A stretch of DNA of 64,000 nt from Salminus brasiliensis (Eukaryota > Chordata > Actinopteri > Characiformes > Bryconidae). The position numbers and the translations under genes are program-made. This document shows positions 21,801 through 29,940 of this stretch, one piece after another. The stretch is from contig NC_132878.1 in assembly GCF_030463535.1 (NCBI RefSeq), forward strand, positions 90,381,507-90,445,506. Reading direction: 5' to 3'. Each line of letters starts with the position of its first letter. The first letter of the stretch is position 1. The notes beneath the pieces are model-generated. The model was not told where the DNA came from. It saw only the letters and a list, made by a program, of their open reading frames with translations, and did not search any database.

Positions 21801-23715
21801 GTGACGGTTCTGTATCTCTCAGCTTGTCCAGAAATGCATGTGTGTAAAGCAAATATCTTAGAGGTGGCTCAAAGAGCAAATTACACTTCGCAAAGAAGTA
21901 CCAATTCTTGCGTAATGCAGCTTTAAGCGAAGCCAGAGAAAAACTCATTTTCATGTTTGTTAAAGACGTGTGAGTGTGAAGAACCTTTAAATTGTTATTG
22001 AACCGTTATATCAAGTGAAGATTCTTCAGACCTTCTCTCACACATCTCTTTTATAAACACGGTTCTTAATGGAACCTAAATTCGTTCTTTTATGGCATCG
22101 CTTAAGGACCCTTTGTAGCACCTTTGTTTTTTACAGTGTACATACAATCAGGTCTCAGGTACCTCATCCCTATTCCTCATGTCCAATCCAGTGCACACTG
22201 ATACATATAGACAATGGACCCTTTTCACAACAGCCCAAGATTTCTTCTGATTAAGACAGTAGGACTCTGTGGTGGTTTGATACTCCACTGACCTGTGATA
22301 GTGTCATTACAGGTCAACTACATTACATTACAACACTATTGTTGCTACTCCAGGCTCACTGCACTATGTGACTCAGGGCACAAAACTGTGTAATGCCACA
22401 TAACCTTAATAATAATAATAATAATGATAGTAACAGTAATTAGTGTAACATCCTATAATATTACTTTACTACCTTAATCCACATGCTTCTCTCACCTTCA
22501 CTGGCGGTTCTTGTCTCTCAGCCTTTGCAAAAAAGCAGGTCATTAAGGGAGGCTCAAATAGCAAATTACTCTTCCCAACTGTAGGGGGAGCCCAAAAGCA
22601 AGAAATACCAATTCTCCATAATGCTGCTCTAAGTAAAAGTGCCAGTGTTCTGGTTCAAAAAGTCTGGTAAAAGTAGGGTTTAATTTTTTTTACTTAAGTA
22701 AAAAAAATCTAATATATCTAACTATTTCTACTAATTTTATTTTTAAAACAAGATAGATGAATATACATTGAGTGTGATTGACAGTTTATGCTGGAACTGC
22801 AGTATCATCTGCGAAATCATTATAACATCAGCTTTTTATACAGAGAAAACCTCAAAACTTAAACTTTTTCAGTTCACAGACGGTAAATGTGGCGTTCTCA
22901 GCTCTGTTATCCTAAACATGTGATTAACACTAATGACCTGTGTCTGGTTTTTCTGTCTTAGAAACTTAGATTTCCATTTATATATTAGATTCAATTTATA
23001 TTGCAATGACATAACTGTCATTTCATTGGTCGTTGTGAAAAGGATTCATTCTACCACCCACCCCCCACCCCCCCTCCAACTCCATCTTCCGTACACTAGT
23101 CTGTACTGTTCTGTGCTTAATGTTTATGGTCTATACAGTGTTTTTGTATTGTGTATAGGACAGTGTTGGTCCGGTCTGGTCCCTGTTCCTCATCTAGCAC
23201 ACCTGATACAATTCTTAACTTATTAACAAGCTTCTAAGGTGTTGGGTCAGGTGTGTTAGAGTAGGAAAACACAAACTCAAGGTCCCCAGGACTGACTTTG
23301 AGACCATCGTAATGAGAATGGGCTCTTGTTTAGCCGTATCTTCCTAAGAACTGTCTAAAAAGTGTCCCCATTGTCCTTAAATAAGAACGATTGGTGATTA
23401 AGACTCAGCGTCTTGTCTTTCACATTGTCATCTTCTCCTTTGTCTCCTCGCATCTCCCACAGTGCAGAGGACCCTTGTCGGCTTCCGGCGCCCTGCCTGC
23501 CCTTCTCGGCCTCTCATCAAGCTGGCCAGAGGTTCGAGCAGTGCCCCTCACTGTTCCTGCGAGATGTGACTCCCTACCCAAACGGAGTGAGCATGGACGG
23601 GCCCTCAGCGAGAGGCTGGGGCGGCGGGGAGGCCGTCAGGATTCTGGCTAGACGCGTCACGCCGGACGGGAAGGTCCAGTACCTGGTGGAGTGGGGAAAC
23701 GTGAGAGTCTACTAA
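625..23715 (+). CDS. phf1: PHF1-like Polycomb-like protein (PRC2 accessory factor), spliced
   Basis: PHF1/PCL1 proteins bind trimethylated H3K36 through a Tudor domain and help recruit PRC2 to chromatin in the nucleus. I joined exons 624-702, 4724-4805, 6544-6630, 7997-8091, 9640-9788, 10728-10823, 10907-10975, 11090-11213, 11480-11547, 11891-12022, 14127-14205, 19737-19852, 20293-20376 and 23463-23715. All junctions are GT-AG and in phase; from the ATG at 625 the sum is 1,512 nt, 503 residues. Order: Tudor (about 8-52), PHD1, PHD2, extended-homology region, basic segment, and a C-terminal end with LVEWG near the stop. The Tudor aromatic cage is complete (W14, Y20, F38, F44). Human PHF1 is somewhat longer. 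The C-terminus matches PHF1 better than MTF2 or PHF19. The true start is uncertain (see exon 21-78). Confidence 0.92.
738..831 (+). repeat. compound (GT)n(GA)n microsatellite
   Basis: Alternating blocks of GT and GA dinucleotides: GT, GA, GT, GA, GT. They begin about 35 bases after the donor of the phf1 Tudor exon. Confidence 0.95.
945..4115. repeat. palindrome-rich complex repeat array in phf1 intron
   Basis: Dozens of diverged units built from GGTTCTTTAAAGAACC (a perfect 16-bp palindrome, at least six exact copies), GTCCACTGAAAGTGG, GTAGGTTCCTCACACTTC and GGTAGAACCTTTACATTATG. Four units at 1641, 1726, 1811 and 1896 repeat every 85 bp. Segments around 3120-3260 and 3640-3800 carry the same motifs in reverse orientation. 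No coding potential is seen. Confidence 0.9.
4240..4512 (-). repeat. dispersed repeat copy
   Basis: On the minus strand this reads like 9015-9240 on the plus strand. Shared words include AGTCAATGTAAA and TGTCAAAAAGTG. No coding potential; family not identified. Confidence 0.6.
4724..4805 (+). CDS. phf1: phf1 exon: second half of Tudor domain
   Basis: Encodes [20 protein letters not shown] and the following LRKDIHS, supplying cage residues F38 and F44. Flanked by CTCCTCAG and GTAAGT. It follows a 4-kb intron filled with a repeat array. Confidence 0.9.
5410..5952 (-). mobile_element. Tc1/mariner-type MITE, reverse orientation, diverged
   Basis: The reverse complement matches the element at 24621-25115, with shared blocks around the stretch reading CAATACTTTTGTGATGAG. 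The right end CATACTTTTGTACATATAGTG is the diverged terminal repeat; the left end near 5410 is worn. Non-coding, within a phf1 intron. Confidence 0.65.
6060..6195 (+). repeat. dispersed repeat with (CAG)n tract
   Basis: A (CAG)n run of about nine units lies at 6137-6164 within sequence that looks like a worn dispersed repeat. It is intronic, so no polyglutamine is encoded. A short (AT)n follows at 6308-6326. Confidence 0.6.
6544..6630 (+). CDS. phf1: phf1 exon: start of PHD finger 1
   Basis: Encodes [11 protein letters not shown] and INCLKCRHG, the first zinc ligands of PHD1. Two acceptors six bases apart (AG at 6543 and at 6549) both keep the frame and would give HSFSASGEE or HSSSGEE. Donor GTAAGC at 6631. 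Confidence 0.88.
6631..7996 (+). other. phf1 intron, little recognisable content
   Basis: No gene seen. A run of GGTACC-type motifs around 7330-7390 (GGTACCTTTGAGGGTAC) looks like a dispersed repeat. A CTCF-like word is listed separately. Confidence 0.6.
7890..7903 (+). promoter_or_regulatory. CTCF-like core motif
   Basis: CCACTAGGGGGCCT fits 12 of 14 positions of the usual CTCF core. It sits in a phf1 intron, and many teleost repeats carry similar words, so function is uncertain. Confidence 0.3.
7997..8091 (+). CDS. phf1: phf1 exon: end of PHD finger 1
   Basis: Encodes YHPQCHTP and [13 protein letters not shown], the His and final Cys ligands of PHD1. Acceptor TTTCAG at 7996; donor GTTTGG, a weaker match. 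Confidence 0.88.
8291..8479 (+). mobile_element. short non-autonomous DNA-element-like repeat
   Basis: Begins ACACTCTTAAAAATAATGG and ends CCCTTTGAAGAGTGTGC, forming a worn terminal inverted repeat. The interior contains GTTCTTTATGGAACCAAAAG. A related copy lies at 21965-22137. Family name not assigned. Confidence 0.6.
8646..8744 (+). repeat. intronic hairpin (imperfect inverted repeat)
   Basis: ATCAAAGGAGAGCTG at 8648-8662 pairs perfectly with 8728-8742. After a small internal mismatch the arms continue with ACTTTTAT near 8669-8676 and its complement ATAAAAGT near 8715-8722. The loop holds a poly(T) run. Confidence 0.75.
9015..9240 (+). repeat. dispersed repeat copy
   Basis: Partner of the reversed copy at 4240-4512. 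It shares AGAAGTCAATGTAAAAAGAT and CAACTGCC followed by a TTCA word. Lies in a phf1 intron. Confidence 0.6.
9573..9594 (+). repeat. G-rich tract
   Basis: Runs of six, three and six G separated by single bases. It could form a G-quadruplex on the sense strand of a phf1 intron. Confidence 0.5.
9640..9788 (+). CDS. phf1: phf1 exon: inter-PHD linker and start of PHD finger 2
   Basis: Encodes [19 protein letters not shown], then LDWDPQHL and [12 protein letters not shown]. This matches the PCL linker and the first Cys pair of PHD2. Acceptor CCTAG, donor GTGAGT. Confidence 0.9.
9789..10727 (+). other. phf1 intron, no recognisable element
   Basis: AT-rich intron with a poly(A) run near 10067 and a short CA run near 10477. 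Nothing else stands out. Confidence 0.6.
10728..10823 (+). CDS. phf1: phf1 exon: core of PHD finger 2
   Basis: Encodes [20 protein letters not shown] and [12 protein letters not shown], with the middle CxxC and the HxxC ligands of PHD2. Acceptor ATTAG, donor GTGAGG. Confidence 0.92.
10907..10975 (+). CDS. phf1: phf1 exon: end of PHD finger 2
   Basis: Encodes [20 protein letters not shown] and MTW, carrying the last CxxC of PHD2. The intron before it is only 83 bp. The donor GTAAGA splits the Trp codon in phase with the next exon. Confidence 0.9.
11090..11213 (+). CDS. phf1: phf1 exon: extended-homology region
   Basis: Encodes [21 protein letters not shown]-like [12 protein letters not shown] and [11 protein letters not shown]. 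This is the PCL extended-homology (winged-helix-like, DNA-binding) segment. Donor GTACGA. Confidence 0.92.
11480..11547 (+). CDS. phf1: phf1 exon: extended-homology continuation
   Basis: Encodes [20 protein letters not shown] and KDR, matching the PHF1 segment after LLLG. Acceptor CCCTCAG, donor GTGAGA. Confidence 0.9.
11891..12022 (+). CDS. phf1: phf1 exon: [13 protein letters not shown] segment
   Basis: Encodes [16 protein letters not shown], a hallmark of PCL proteins, followed by a proline/serine-rich stretch ending ITHRR. Acceptor GTTAAG, donor GTCAGC. Phases fit both neighbours. Confidence 0.88.
12372..12606 (+). mobile_element. tRNA-derived SINE
   Basis: The head carries an A-box-like TGGCTCAGCGG and a B-box-like GGTTCAATACC about 45 bases later, followed by AAGCTGCCACTGTTGGGCCC and a LINE-like body. 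Related copies lie at 19470-19565 (reversed) and 46560-46760. Intronic. Confidence 0.8.
12607..14126 (+). other. phf1 intron, repeats only
   Basis: No gene seen. Two similar words, GAAGGATGCGGCCCCTGAATT (12277-12297, just upstream) and GAAGGATGCAGCCCCTGAATT (13038-13058), suggest fragments of one dispersed repeat. Confidence 0.5.
14127..14205 (+). CDS. phf1: phf1 exon: basic segment
   Basis: Encodes [20 protein letters not shown], a likely nuclear-localisation region equivalent to the RRRPEPEP segment of mammalian PHF1. Acceptor CCACAG, donor GTCAGT, ending in phase 0. Confidence 0.82.
14500..14735 (+). mobile_element. truncated Tc1/mariner-type MITE
   Basis: Starts TACACTATCTGGACACAAGT, matching the left end of the full element at 24621, and runs for about half its length. 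The right half is missing. Confidence 0.75.
14831..15597. mobile_element. inverted-repeat element carrying telomere-like minisatellite
   Basis: Terminal inverted repeats of 27 bp match at 24 positions (CTGGTAGCACTTTATTCGG on the left, CTGGTGGGACTTTATTTGG read inward from the right). Between them lies a minisatellite. No transposase is encoded. Nested in the Tc1 relic, so younger than it. Family not assigned. Confidence 0.75.
15012..15440. repeat. 48-bp minisatellite rich in CCTAACCCTAACCC
   Basis: GGTCCTACTCCTAACC recurs at 15233, 15281, 15329, 15377 and 15425, exactly 48 bp apart. Alternate units carry CCTGAACCTCAACC or CCTTAACCCCAACC, giving a 96-bp higher-order period. Earlier units are more diverged. 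The 48-bp period keeps antisense frames open, so the apparent 269- and 118-codon proteins with [14 protein letters not shown] or arginine-rich repeats are by-products. Confidence 0.93.
16636..18514 (+). other. phf1 intron, AT-rich, no gene
   Basis: No coding or RNA feature supported. The stretch 17600-18450 is strongly AT-rich. Confidence 0.5.
18515..18800 (+). mobile_element. SINE (tRNA-derived, second family)
   Basis: Contains a B-box-like GTTCGAATCCC near 18546, then CAGTGGCCGGAGTCCGAGAG and a tail with GGTGGGTTAATTGGC. The layout is that of a common teleost SINE. The A box is degraded. Confidence 0.6.
19470..19565 (-). mobile_element. tRNA-derived SINE fragment, reversed
   Basis: The minus strand reads GGCTCAGTGGTTAGAGTACT, then GGGCTATCGATCACAGG, as in the head of the SINE at 12372. 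Only the head is present. Confidence 0.75.
19737..19852 (+). CDS. phf1: phf1 exon: linker with [11 protein letters not shown]
   Basis: Less conserved exon, chosen because it has a good acceptor (TTCCCTCCAG) and an open frame, and its 116 nt restore the frame between the basic exon and the RMFALYHPS exon. [13 protein letters not shown] resembles the YNFRPTDAR stretch before SSPIRMFA in mammalian PHF1. Donor GTTAGT is acceptable. No other candidate was found in the 6-kb gap. Confidence 0.68.
19930..20120. repeat. dispersed hAT-like non-autonomous repeat
   Basis: Near-symmetrical sequence with CTGCTCTAACACACCCACCT and GGGAGCAGGGGAAGCTCTG. A related fragment lies at 23165-23305. Family assignment is from memory of similar teleost repeats. 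Confidence 0.45.
20293..20376 (+). CDS. phf1: phf1 exon: [13 protein letters not shown]
   Basis: Encodes [19 protein letters not shown] and SRTLHHY, matching the SSPIRMFASFHPS block of PHF1. Acceptor GAACAG, donor GTCTGT. Confidence 0.85.
20377..21964 (+). other. phf1 intron, no gene
   Basis: No feature with coding support. Short open frames here have no recognisable similarity. Confidence 0.5.
21965..22137 (+). mobile_element. short non-autonomous DNA-element-like repeat
   Basis: Diverged relative of 8291-8479 with TCACACATCTCTTTTATAAA and GGTTCTTAATGGAACCTAAA; ends near TTTTTTACAGTGTAC. Confidence 0.5.
23165..23305. repeat. dispersed repeat fragment
   Basis: Shares CACACCTGAT and GGTGTGTTAGAGTAGGAAAA-type words with 19930-20120, in a phf1 intron just before the last exon. 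Confidence 0.4.
23463..23715 (+). CDS. phf1: phf1 terminal exon
   Basis: Begins after CTCCCACAG. Ends [20 protein letters not shown] then GNVRVY and TAA, the conserved C-terminal domain of PCL proteins used for PRC2 binding. The preceding proline/serine-rich linker is poorly conserved. Confidence 0.93.
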
Positions 23716-24620
23716 CGGAGAAAGAGAGAGAAGAGGGCAGAAAGATGCAGAAAGAGGGAGCTTTGGAGCTCTTGGGTTAGAGATAAACAGCGAGAGTACA
23801 TAACATTAAACAAGTAGGGAGTGACCAAGGAAAGCTCGATGAACCTGTGTGATCAGAGTGGGCTGTATATGTGCGGCTGACAGAGCACTGGACTCGAGTC
23901 TCAGCAAGCAAAGAGGAAAAAAATTACATAAAACAAATCCAGGTTGAGCTCAACAGCAACTTCACTCTGTGGGATTATACTGTTAGATCTCTTTTCCCCC
24001 CGCAGGCGTCTCCTATATTTTGAATACTGTTAGAAAACACCTTTAGAATGCCTTGAACTTTACTATCATGATTTGTATTATATATATACACGATATAAGC
24101 TATTCTATGTTGTTTATGCACTCATCACAGTCTTAAGAGTTATGATTTGCCAGAGAGATGTTTATCGGGAGGTCATAAAGTACACCAGTAATTGTAATAT
24201 TACCTTAACAGGGAAGAAGGGCACCCTTGAGAAATACTGATAATACTGATAAATCTGAGTCGTAATTAGGTATTCCTTCCTAATATGCAACCTTTTAATG
24301 ATCGATGACCTAGAAAGAGCCGGTCTGATCAACAGTGTAATTAGGCAATAGAGAAACGTCCATTTTGCACGTCTAGGGATCATCTGATATGGAGACGTTG
24401 AATAACACCTTCATCATTCACTTTATTTAAGTACACCTTCAAGTGCTCAAGCTTAGTAGACCCTTTCTAGACCAGAACATGACCCACAATGAGCAAAGCC
24501 AAAATCCCGGCAGTTAACCTCATATTAAACACTCATCTTAGTAAAGTAAACAATTTTAAGCTCATGTTGTAACCAGAAGATGCTAAGCAGACTACACTAA
24601 ATCAGAACTGATGTTCTACC
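23716..24620 (+). other. phf1 3' flank, no gene
   Basis: 3' UTR and intergenic sequence. Purine-rich directly after the stop codon, AT-rich later. Nothing else recognised. Confidence 0.5.
23805..23810 (+). terminator. candidate poly(A) signal ATTAAA for phf1
   Basis: ATTAAA lies 90 bases after the phf1 stop codon, in a purine-rich 3' region. It is the closest signal-like hexamer I saw, but 3' UTRs in this family may be longer. Confidence 0.3.
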
Positions 24621-25115
24621 TACACTATATGGACAAAAGTATTGGGACACTGCTCATTTGTCGTTTCTTCTGAAATCAAAAAAAGAGTTTATCCTGTTTT
24701 TGTTAGAGTAACTGTCCCTACTGTCCAGGGAGGAAGACTTTCTACTATTTTGAAGGAGTATTGCTGTGCGGATTAGATTGCATTCATCAACAAGAGCATT
24801 GGTGAGGTCAGGATGTTGGTTGATCGCCACCATACCTTATCTCCAACTCCCCAACTCATCTCAGACGTTCTGAATGGAGCACCGTCATCATTCCAGAGAA
24901 CACAGCTCCACTAATCCACAGCTCAATGCTGGGGGGTATTATACCCCTCTAGCCCAATGGAGTGTACTACTCTATTGGCAGTTCTTTGGAAAGAACCATA
25001 GGGACTAGACAAGCTGCATATGTGCGCATCTGCACATCTGTGTCAGCAATGAACTTAAAGTGGCTGAATGCATTCATTAGAAGGGGTGTCTACAAACTTT
25101 TGGACATACAGTGTA
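24621..25115 (+). mobile_element. complete Tc1/mariner-type MITE
   Basis: Begins TACACTATATGGACAAAAGT and ends with the complement of TACACTGTATGTCCAAAAGT, so both ends are intact inverted repeats starting with TA. Length 495 bp, no transposase. It is the best-preserved member of a family seen six times in the window. Confidence 0.88.
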
Positions 25116-25678
25116 GGCGTCACATTTGTCATACCTGATTCTGTTATCCAGCAGGTAAAACGTAAAACCTTCACTTTCTGGTTTTGGAGAAATACTGTCT
25201 GCACCATCAATAAGTGTGCACTGAAGAAAAATAGAGAAGTTGAAGTTAAAGGGGATCAGCTAGAAGATGTTTCTTCAGTTTTTAAATTAGCTCAGTGAAT
25301 GTAATCACTACAGATTTACTTTCTACTGATTCAGCTGCACTGAGCTCATTTAAAAGTTTCAGATGTGGTAATTATGTGTGTGCGCAGCGTACTCAAATGA
25401 CTTAAGCAGCCTACTGTAAATCCTGTAACACAAATAGTAGGGAGGAATGTACAGCTATGGATATACCCAGAGTCTTCACACAGTGTCCTACATAGCAGCT
25501 CTACTGGATAACCATGCATAAGATCACATATTTGTCAATGGTTTCTCAAACCAAACTTTTAATTGCTCAGATTTCAATAAATAAGAACTTTCAATGAATC
25601 TTGAAGACAAACTATAAGAGGAAAGCTTTATCTGGCTGGTAGTAATGATAGAAAATATATTGATAACAATTTAAAAAA

Positions 25679-25990
25679 CTAATCTGCTGGACAATTCAGA
25701 TTGTTTTGAAAGAACAGGTGAAAATGGTCGCTGGTAGCTATTGGTATCTGTCCCCAAGACATTAGCAGCAGACCCTTTAAGTTGCAAAGTGGAGCTGTTG
25801 AAGATCTGATCTTCTGCTCCAGCACATCCCACAGAAGCTTGTTCGGATTGAGGTCTGGGGAAAATGTGGAGGCCAAGGCAAAAAATCTTCCATTCCTCCA
25901 AGTTCCAGTATTAAGTCTTGTGTGTCTATTGTTGGATTTTGCATGGTGGACAGGGGTTAGCATAGGCACTGCTGACGGGTGCTGCGTTGT
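25679..25990 (-). pseudogene. Tc1-like transposase 3' fragment
   Basis: The minus strand encodes SPDLNPNKLLWDVLEQKIR within a 96-codon open stretch. Tc1 transposases have a catalytic Glu in the NPxExLW region; here it reads NPNKLLW, so that acidic residue is lost. The 5' two-thirds of a transposase are absent. Confidence 0.7.
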
Positions 25991-26324
25991 GTCTTGTGAC
26001 GCATTCCTCCTGTAACCATTACCAAAAAAAATGGGAGATTTATGCTACAGTTTGGATCAGACAAAATAGCATTTATTCCCTCACACAACAATGAACCTTG
26101 GATGACCAAAGCTTCAGTTATCACCCCGCTATCAGTTGGAGCACTGGTGGGTGTTCACCACTGCTCACCCCACAAGGCACTTACCACTGCTCACCCTACA
26201 CCGCACTCACCACTGTTCACCCCATAGGCCTTTATTGTCCAGTCATAATGATTTGGCCCCTGACAGAGTCACTGAATGACAACATCACCCTTCCAATAGC
26301 AGACTAGGGGCCCAAAGACTAGGG

Positions 26325-26452
26325 CATACCACACCAATAGGAGTCCTTGAGCAAGACTCCTAACACTACATTCTCCTACTTGTAACATGATGTAGATGTA
26401 AGTCACTCTGGATAAGAGCATCAGACAAAAGCTGTTGATGTAAATGTAAAAC
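26325..26452 (+). mobile_element. SINE/LINE tail fragment
   Basis: Contains CCTTGAGCAAGACTCCTAAC and GTCACTCTGGATAAGAGCAT, ending in ATGTAAATGTAAA. This is the typical shared tail of teleost SINEs. The head is missing. Confidence 0.65.
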
Positions 26453-27278
26453 AAACTAGTCCAATCAGTCCAATCAGAACTGGGCATCAGGCTTATAAGG
26501 ACATAACGTAGAGGACGAGTGCCTCCAAAAGGTCCAGCAGTAGTTGGCTTGTACGCAAAGTATTGAAGTACATTTGAGACGCTTGATCTGTTACTTAATG
26601 TGGAAGCTGTGGTGATAAATATTAGCCTTAATTAAATGTATTTTTATAAATAATGGCCTTAAATTCTCCAAAAACTCAAAAAGCAAGTATACTTTGCGCA
26701 TTAAGTATTATGATTAATAATCAAATGCATTATGCCAAGATCAGCAGAGTTACAGGATTTATCAGTTTCACTGTAGTTAAATCATTTGAATAGTTCACGC
26801 TTGGATTTTACTCTAAATGTTGTCCCATTTATGACATTTATAAACCTTAAAAGACAACTAAGGCCTTTGGATGCAAGACGTCTCTGCATGGAACGTTAAA
26901 GAAGCAACACAGTCCTTTTCTAGATTAGAGACTTTGATGAGTCTGAGCAGTAATTCCTCATGCGAGTGAGGTTAACTTCATCAGTGGATGAAATGAATGT
27001 ATTGTATTTTTTTCTTTCTTTTCCTTCATGAAAAATCATGTATGATGCACCTGTGAAGTGTTTTTTAGACCATAGATGGATTTTTAAAAAACAATTCAGG
27101 GTTAACTTTAAAGTCAAGGGACAAAAACTAGCAGACTGTACTCTTTTATTTTTGTTTTCTTTTGTTTAGTTTAGTTTGTTTTTGTTTGTTTTTATGGGTT
27201 GAATTGTTGTCCAGTACAAGTTTGGTTCGATGTTCTATATGACTTTTGGTCAAATTAGGTTTATACATTGTGTACAGT
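26453..27278 (+). other. intergenic AT-rich DNA
   Basis: No gene seen. A TTTG-rich low-complexity run lies near 27150-27200, just before the first tandem unit. Confidence 0.5.
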
Positions 27279-27281
27279 AGG

Positions 27282-27545
27282 TCAACACCTAAAATGTGAA
27301 CGACTAATAAAAGCATTGCCCATCACATCGTAGTGGATTCTGATGAGTAGCCTTTCATTGACCACTCCTTCCAGACGTCCCTTACGCTTGGTCATGGGAC
27401 TATTTGGAGATACACTCTTTATGTTTCTCTCTACCATTATTGACTCCTAGTTTCTCAAATGTTCACAATAGTTGTCAGCTAACTGTTTGGGTAGCCCAAC
27501 CGAGAACCAGAAGCTTTTGTACTCGGGCTCCCACCCGGGTCAGTA
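27282..27545 (-). pseudogene. broken copy of an unrecognised conserved ORF (unit A)
   Basis: Same sequence as the open frame at 38694-38945, but the Trp codon of LRNWE is TAG here, and the region upstream is deleted. Ends in the shared IHYDVMGNAF segment. Confidence 0.6.
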
Positions 27546-27739
27546 ATGGGACCAGGTCCAGCCTAGACGTGGGATTAAGGTGGGCTGTAACGATGGGCCC
27601 ATCTGAATTTGTTCAGAACTATAAATAAATAAATGTAACATTAGACATTACTTAAATGTAAATTGAACATTAGACAAACTTCATCAAACACAAAACACAT
27701 TTTTGATGATTATTTTATTTATATGAGGAGCAAATCACC

Positions 27740-27925
27740 AACATGCAAACGATCACCACCCCACCTCCTCCCTAATTCCCCAACTCATTCCAAAAGTATT
27801 GAATGGAGCCCGATCATCATTCCAGAGAACACAGTCACACTGCTCTTAATAAGAGTCTTATTCTATTGCCAGGACTTCTCTACAGGGACCAGACAAGCTG
27901 AATGTGTGCATTTGCATCTGTGTCA
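27740..27925 (+). mobile_element. MITE fragment in unit A
   Basis: Interior of the family at 24621-25115 (GATCACCACCCCACC, CATTCCAGAGAACACAG), with a short deletion. No terminal repeats remain. Confidence 0.7.
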
Positions 27926-27935
27926 AATTATACAC

Positions 27936-28045
27936 ACACACACAGTATACACACCTTATACACACACACTATACACACATTATACACATAATACACAATA
28001 TATATACACATACATACACTATATACACACTATACATACAGCATG
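27936..28045. repeat. CACACTATA-type minisatellite, unit A
   Basis: Irregular tandem TATACACACACTATACACAC units. Expanded at the matching place in unit D. Confidence 0.85.
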
Positions 28046-29940
28046 TACTCACAGTCCAGAATGGGCCAAACATGAATCTATGAATTGTACAGAAGTGTTT
28101 CAGTGTTGTTTTAATGCTAAATGTAATGAATAAAATGTTAAGAAATACATTTATACCATTTCCTCTCATTCATAACTGAGAGAAAAATGAATATTATCAA
28201 TGTTCATTCAGACTAACCGAGTCAGAAAAACAGGTGCTGCTTAAAAGCTGCTTATAGTGAGTACCGTTCAGCTGTGTAAGAGCTGTGTAAATGTACTGCT
28301 GCAGTAATATTTCCCTCAGTGCAGTTTACAGGAAGGGACACATTAGTTGCTATTACATATAAACCCAACATATCAACCAATTCTATTTCCTGTATGTCTG
28401 TTTCCTTTAATGAAAAGAGAGCAGACAGGATCTATAGATATTCATTCCAGGCCTGCACATCACCCGATTTTCCGATTTCAACAGTGTTCAGTCTTGTATT
28501 ACCACAGGATTATACCATAGGGTTGGGCAGTATAAGGGTAATATTGTATACTGCTGTATTTACTGTGTCTGATCTGTCAATCTTCTGCTCTGTTGCTCAA
28601 TAATCCAGGGGTCCATAGAAACAGGGCATTGTGGTAAACTGAGATGTTGGTGCTATTATTGCTAATTGCACACATTTGTAGATGGTGGAGAGGATGGATG
28701 CCAGTTTTTCAAGGTGCTCTCGTGTCTGTGTTATCTTCTGGTTCTCTCCATTTAGTTAAGCTGTTATCGTCAGACTTGCCAGAGTCACAAGCCACATTCT
28801 GCTAATGTCACATTCTCTGTTATCTATAAATGAGAGAATTCATTCCATCTCTTTACTGTTTTCTAAATAAAATGACTGCCCACCTGTCCAGCCTGACACT
28901 GATAGAAGATTATCCGTTAGGCTCTTCTGCTGCCCACCTCAGACCAGCGACTGACCCTCCAGCTACCGCTACCTGCCTCAGACTAGTTGCCCACTTTCCA
29001 TTTTGAACTACATTGAAGTTGAAATGGACTTAAACTATTCATCTACCAATTGCTGCTATTATTATTATTATTATTACTATTATTATATCATAATTACTTT
29101 TATTATTGTATTAACATCACTACTATGACATTATCAGTACACCAAACATAACAAGAAAAATAACTACTCTTTTATAGTTTGTGTAAAGAGCATAGAGAGA
29201 ATAGAGAGGCTAATTTTAATGGTTATTATCTTGTAAATAGGATTTACAGCAGCCTTTGTAAAAGTAAAAGTAAAGCTCAAATAAATTGGGTTGCCAGATT
29301 TGGGCATGGTGCTGCTTTCCTTGTTTCCACTCTAAAACTGTACAAATTTAAATAACATCCCGTTATATAGGATATTATAAGCTATAATTATTATAGCATA
29401 TTGTAGAATATAATCTATAATATATTTCTAACAGTGTAAATAATATAAACTACACATCAGAAGTTTTAACATGTTCTATACAATATTTCAAGTGTGTTTA
29501 ACTTTTGAATTTACTGTGTCTATCTGAAGCATTTTGTTTCCATCATTCCCTTTTCAATATTTCATTACTGACGTAGCTTTTTCTGTGTTCTTTAATCCTA
29601 TGATGTTACAATCATTTAAACCTGTGAAGAACAATGGGTTTTATACTATTGAACAACGATGAAAGTAAGAAAACAAGAAACAGAATTGTTTGTGAATAAT
29701 TATTTATTATAATATTTTACATTTTTATTGATCCTCTATAAGATACTAGAACAGCTGTGTTTTATTAAGGAATATTTATTATTATTGTATTATCTTATAA
29801 TAAAATCTTTCTGATAAATGATCAGCTCTTTAAATTTACACACTCTGGGTCAGTTCTGAGATCTTACACCTGGACTAATCGGAGATTCATCTTCAGAGCT
29901 CAGACTCAGGTAGAGAGATGGTAAATATCTAGTTTTTACT
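28046..29940. other. unit A non-coding spacer
   Basis: AT-rich spacer shared with units B, C and D, including a (TTA)n run near 29056-29085. No gene seen. Confidence 0.6.
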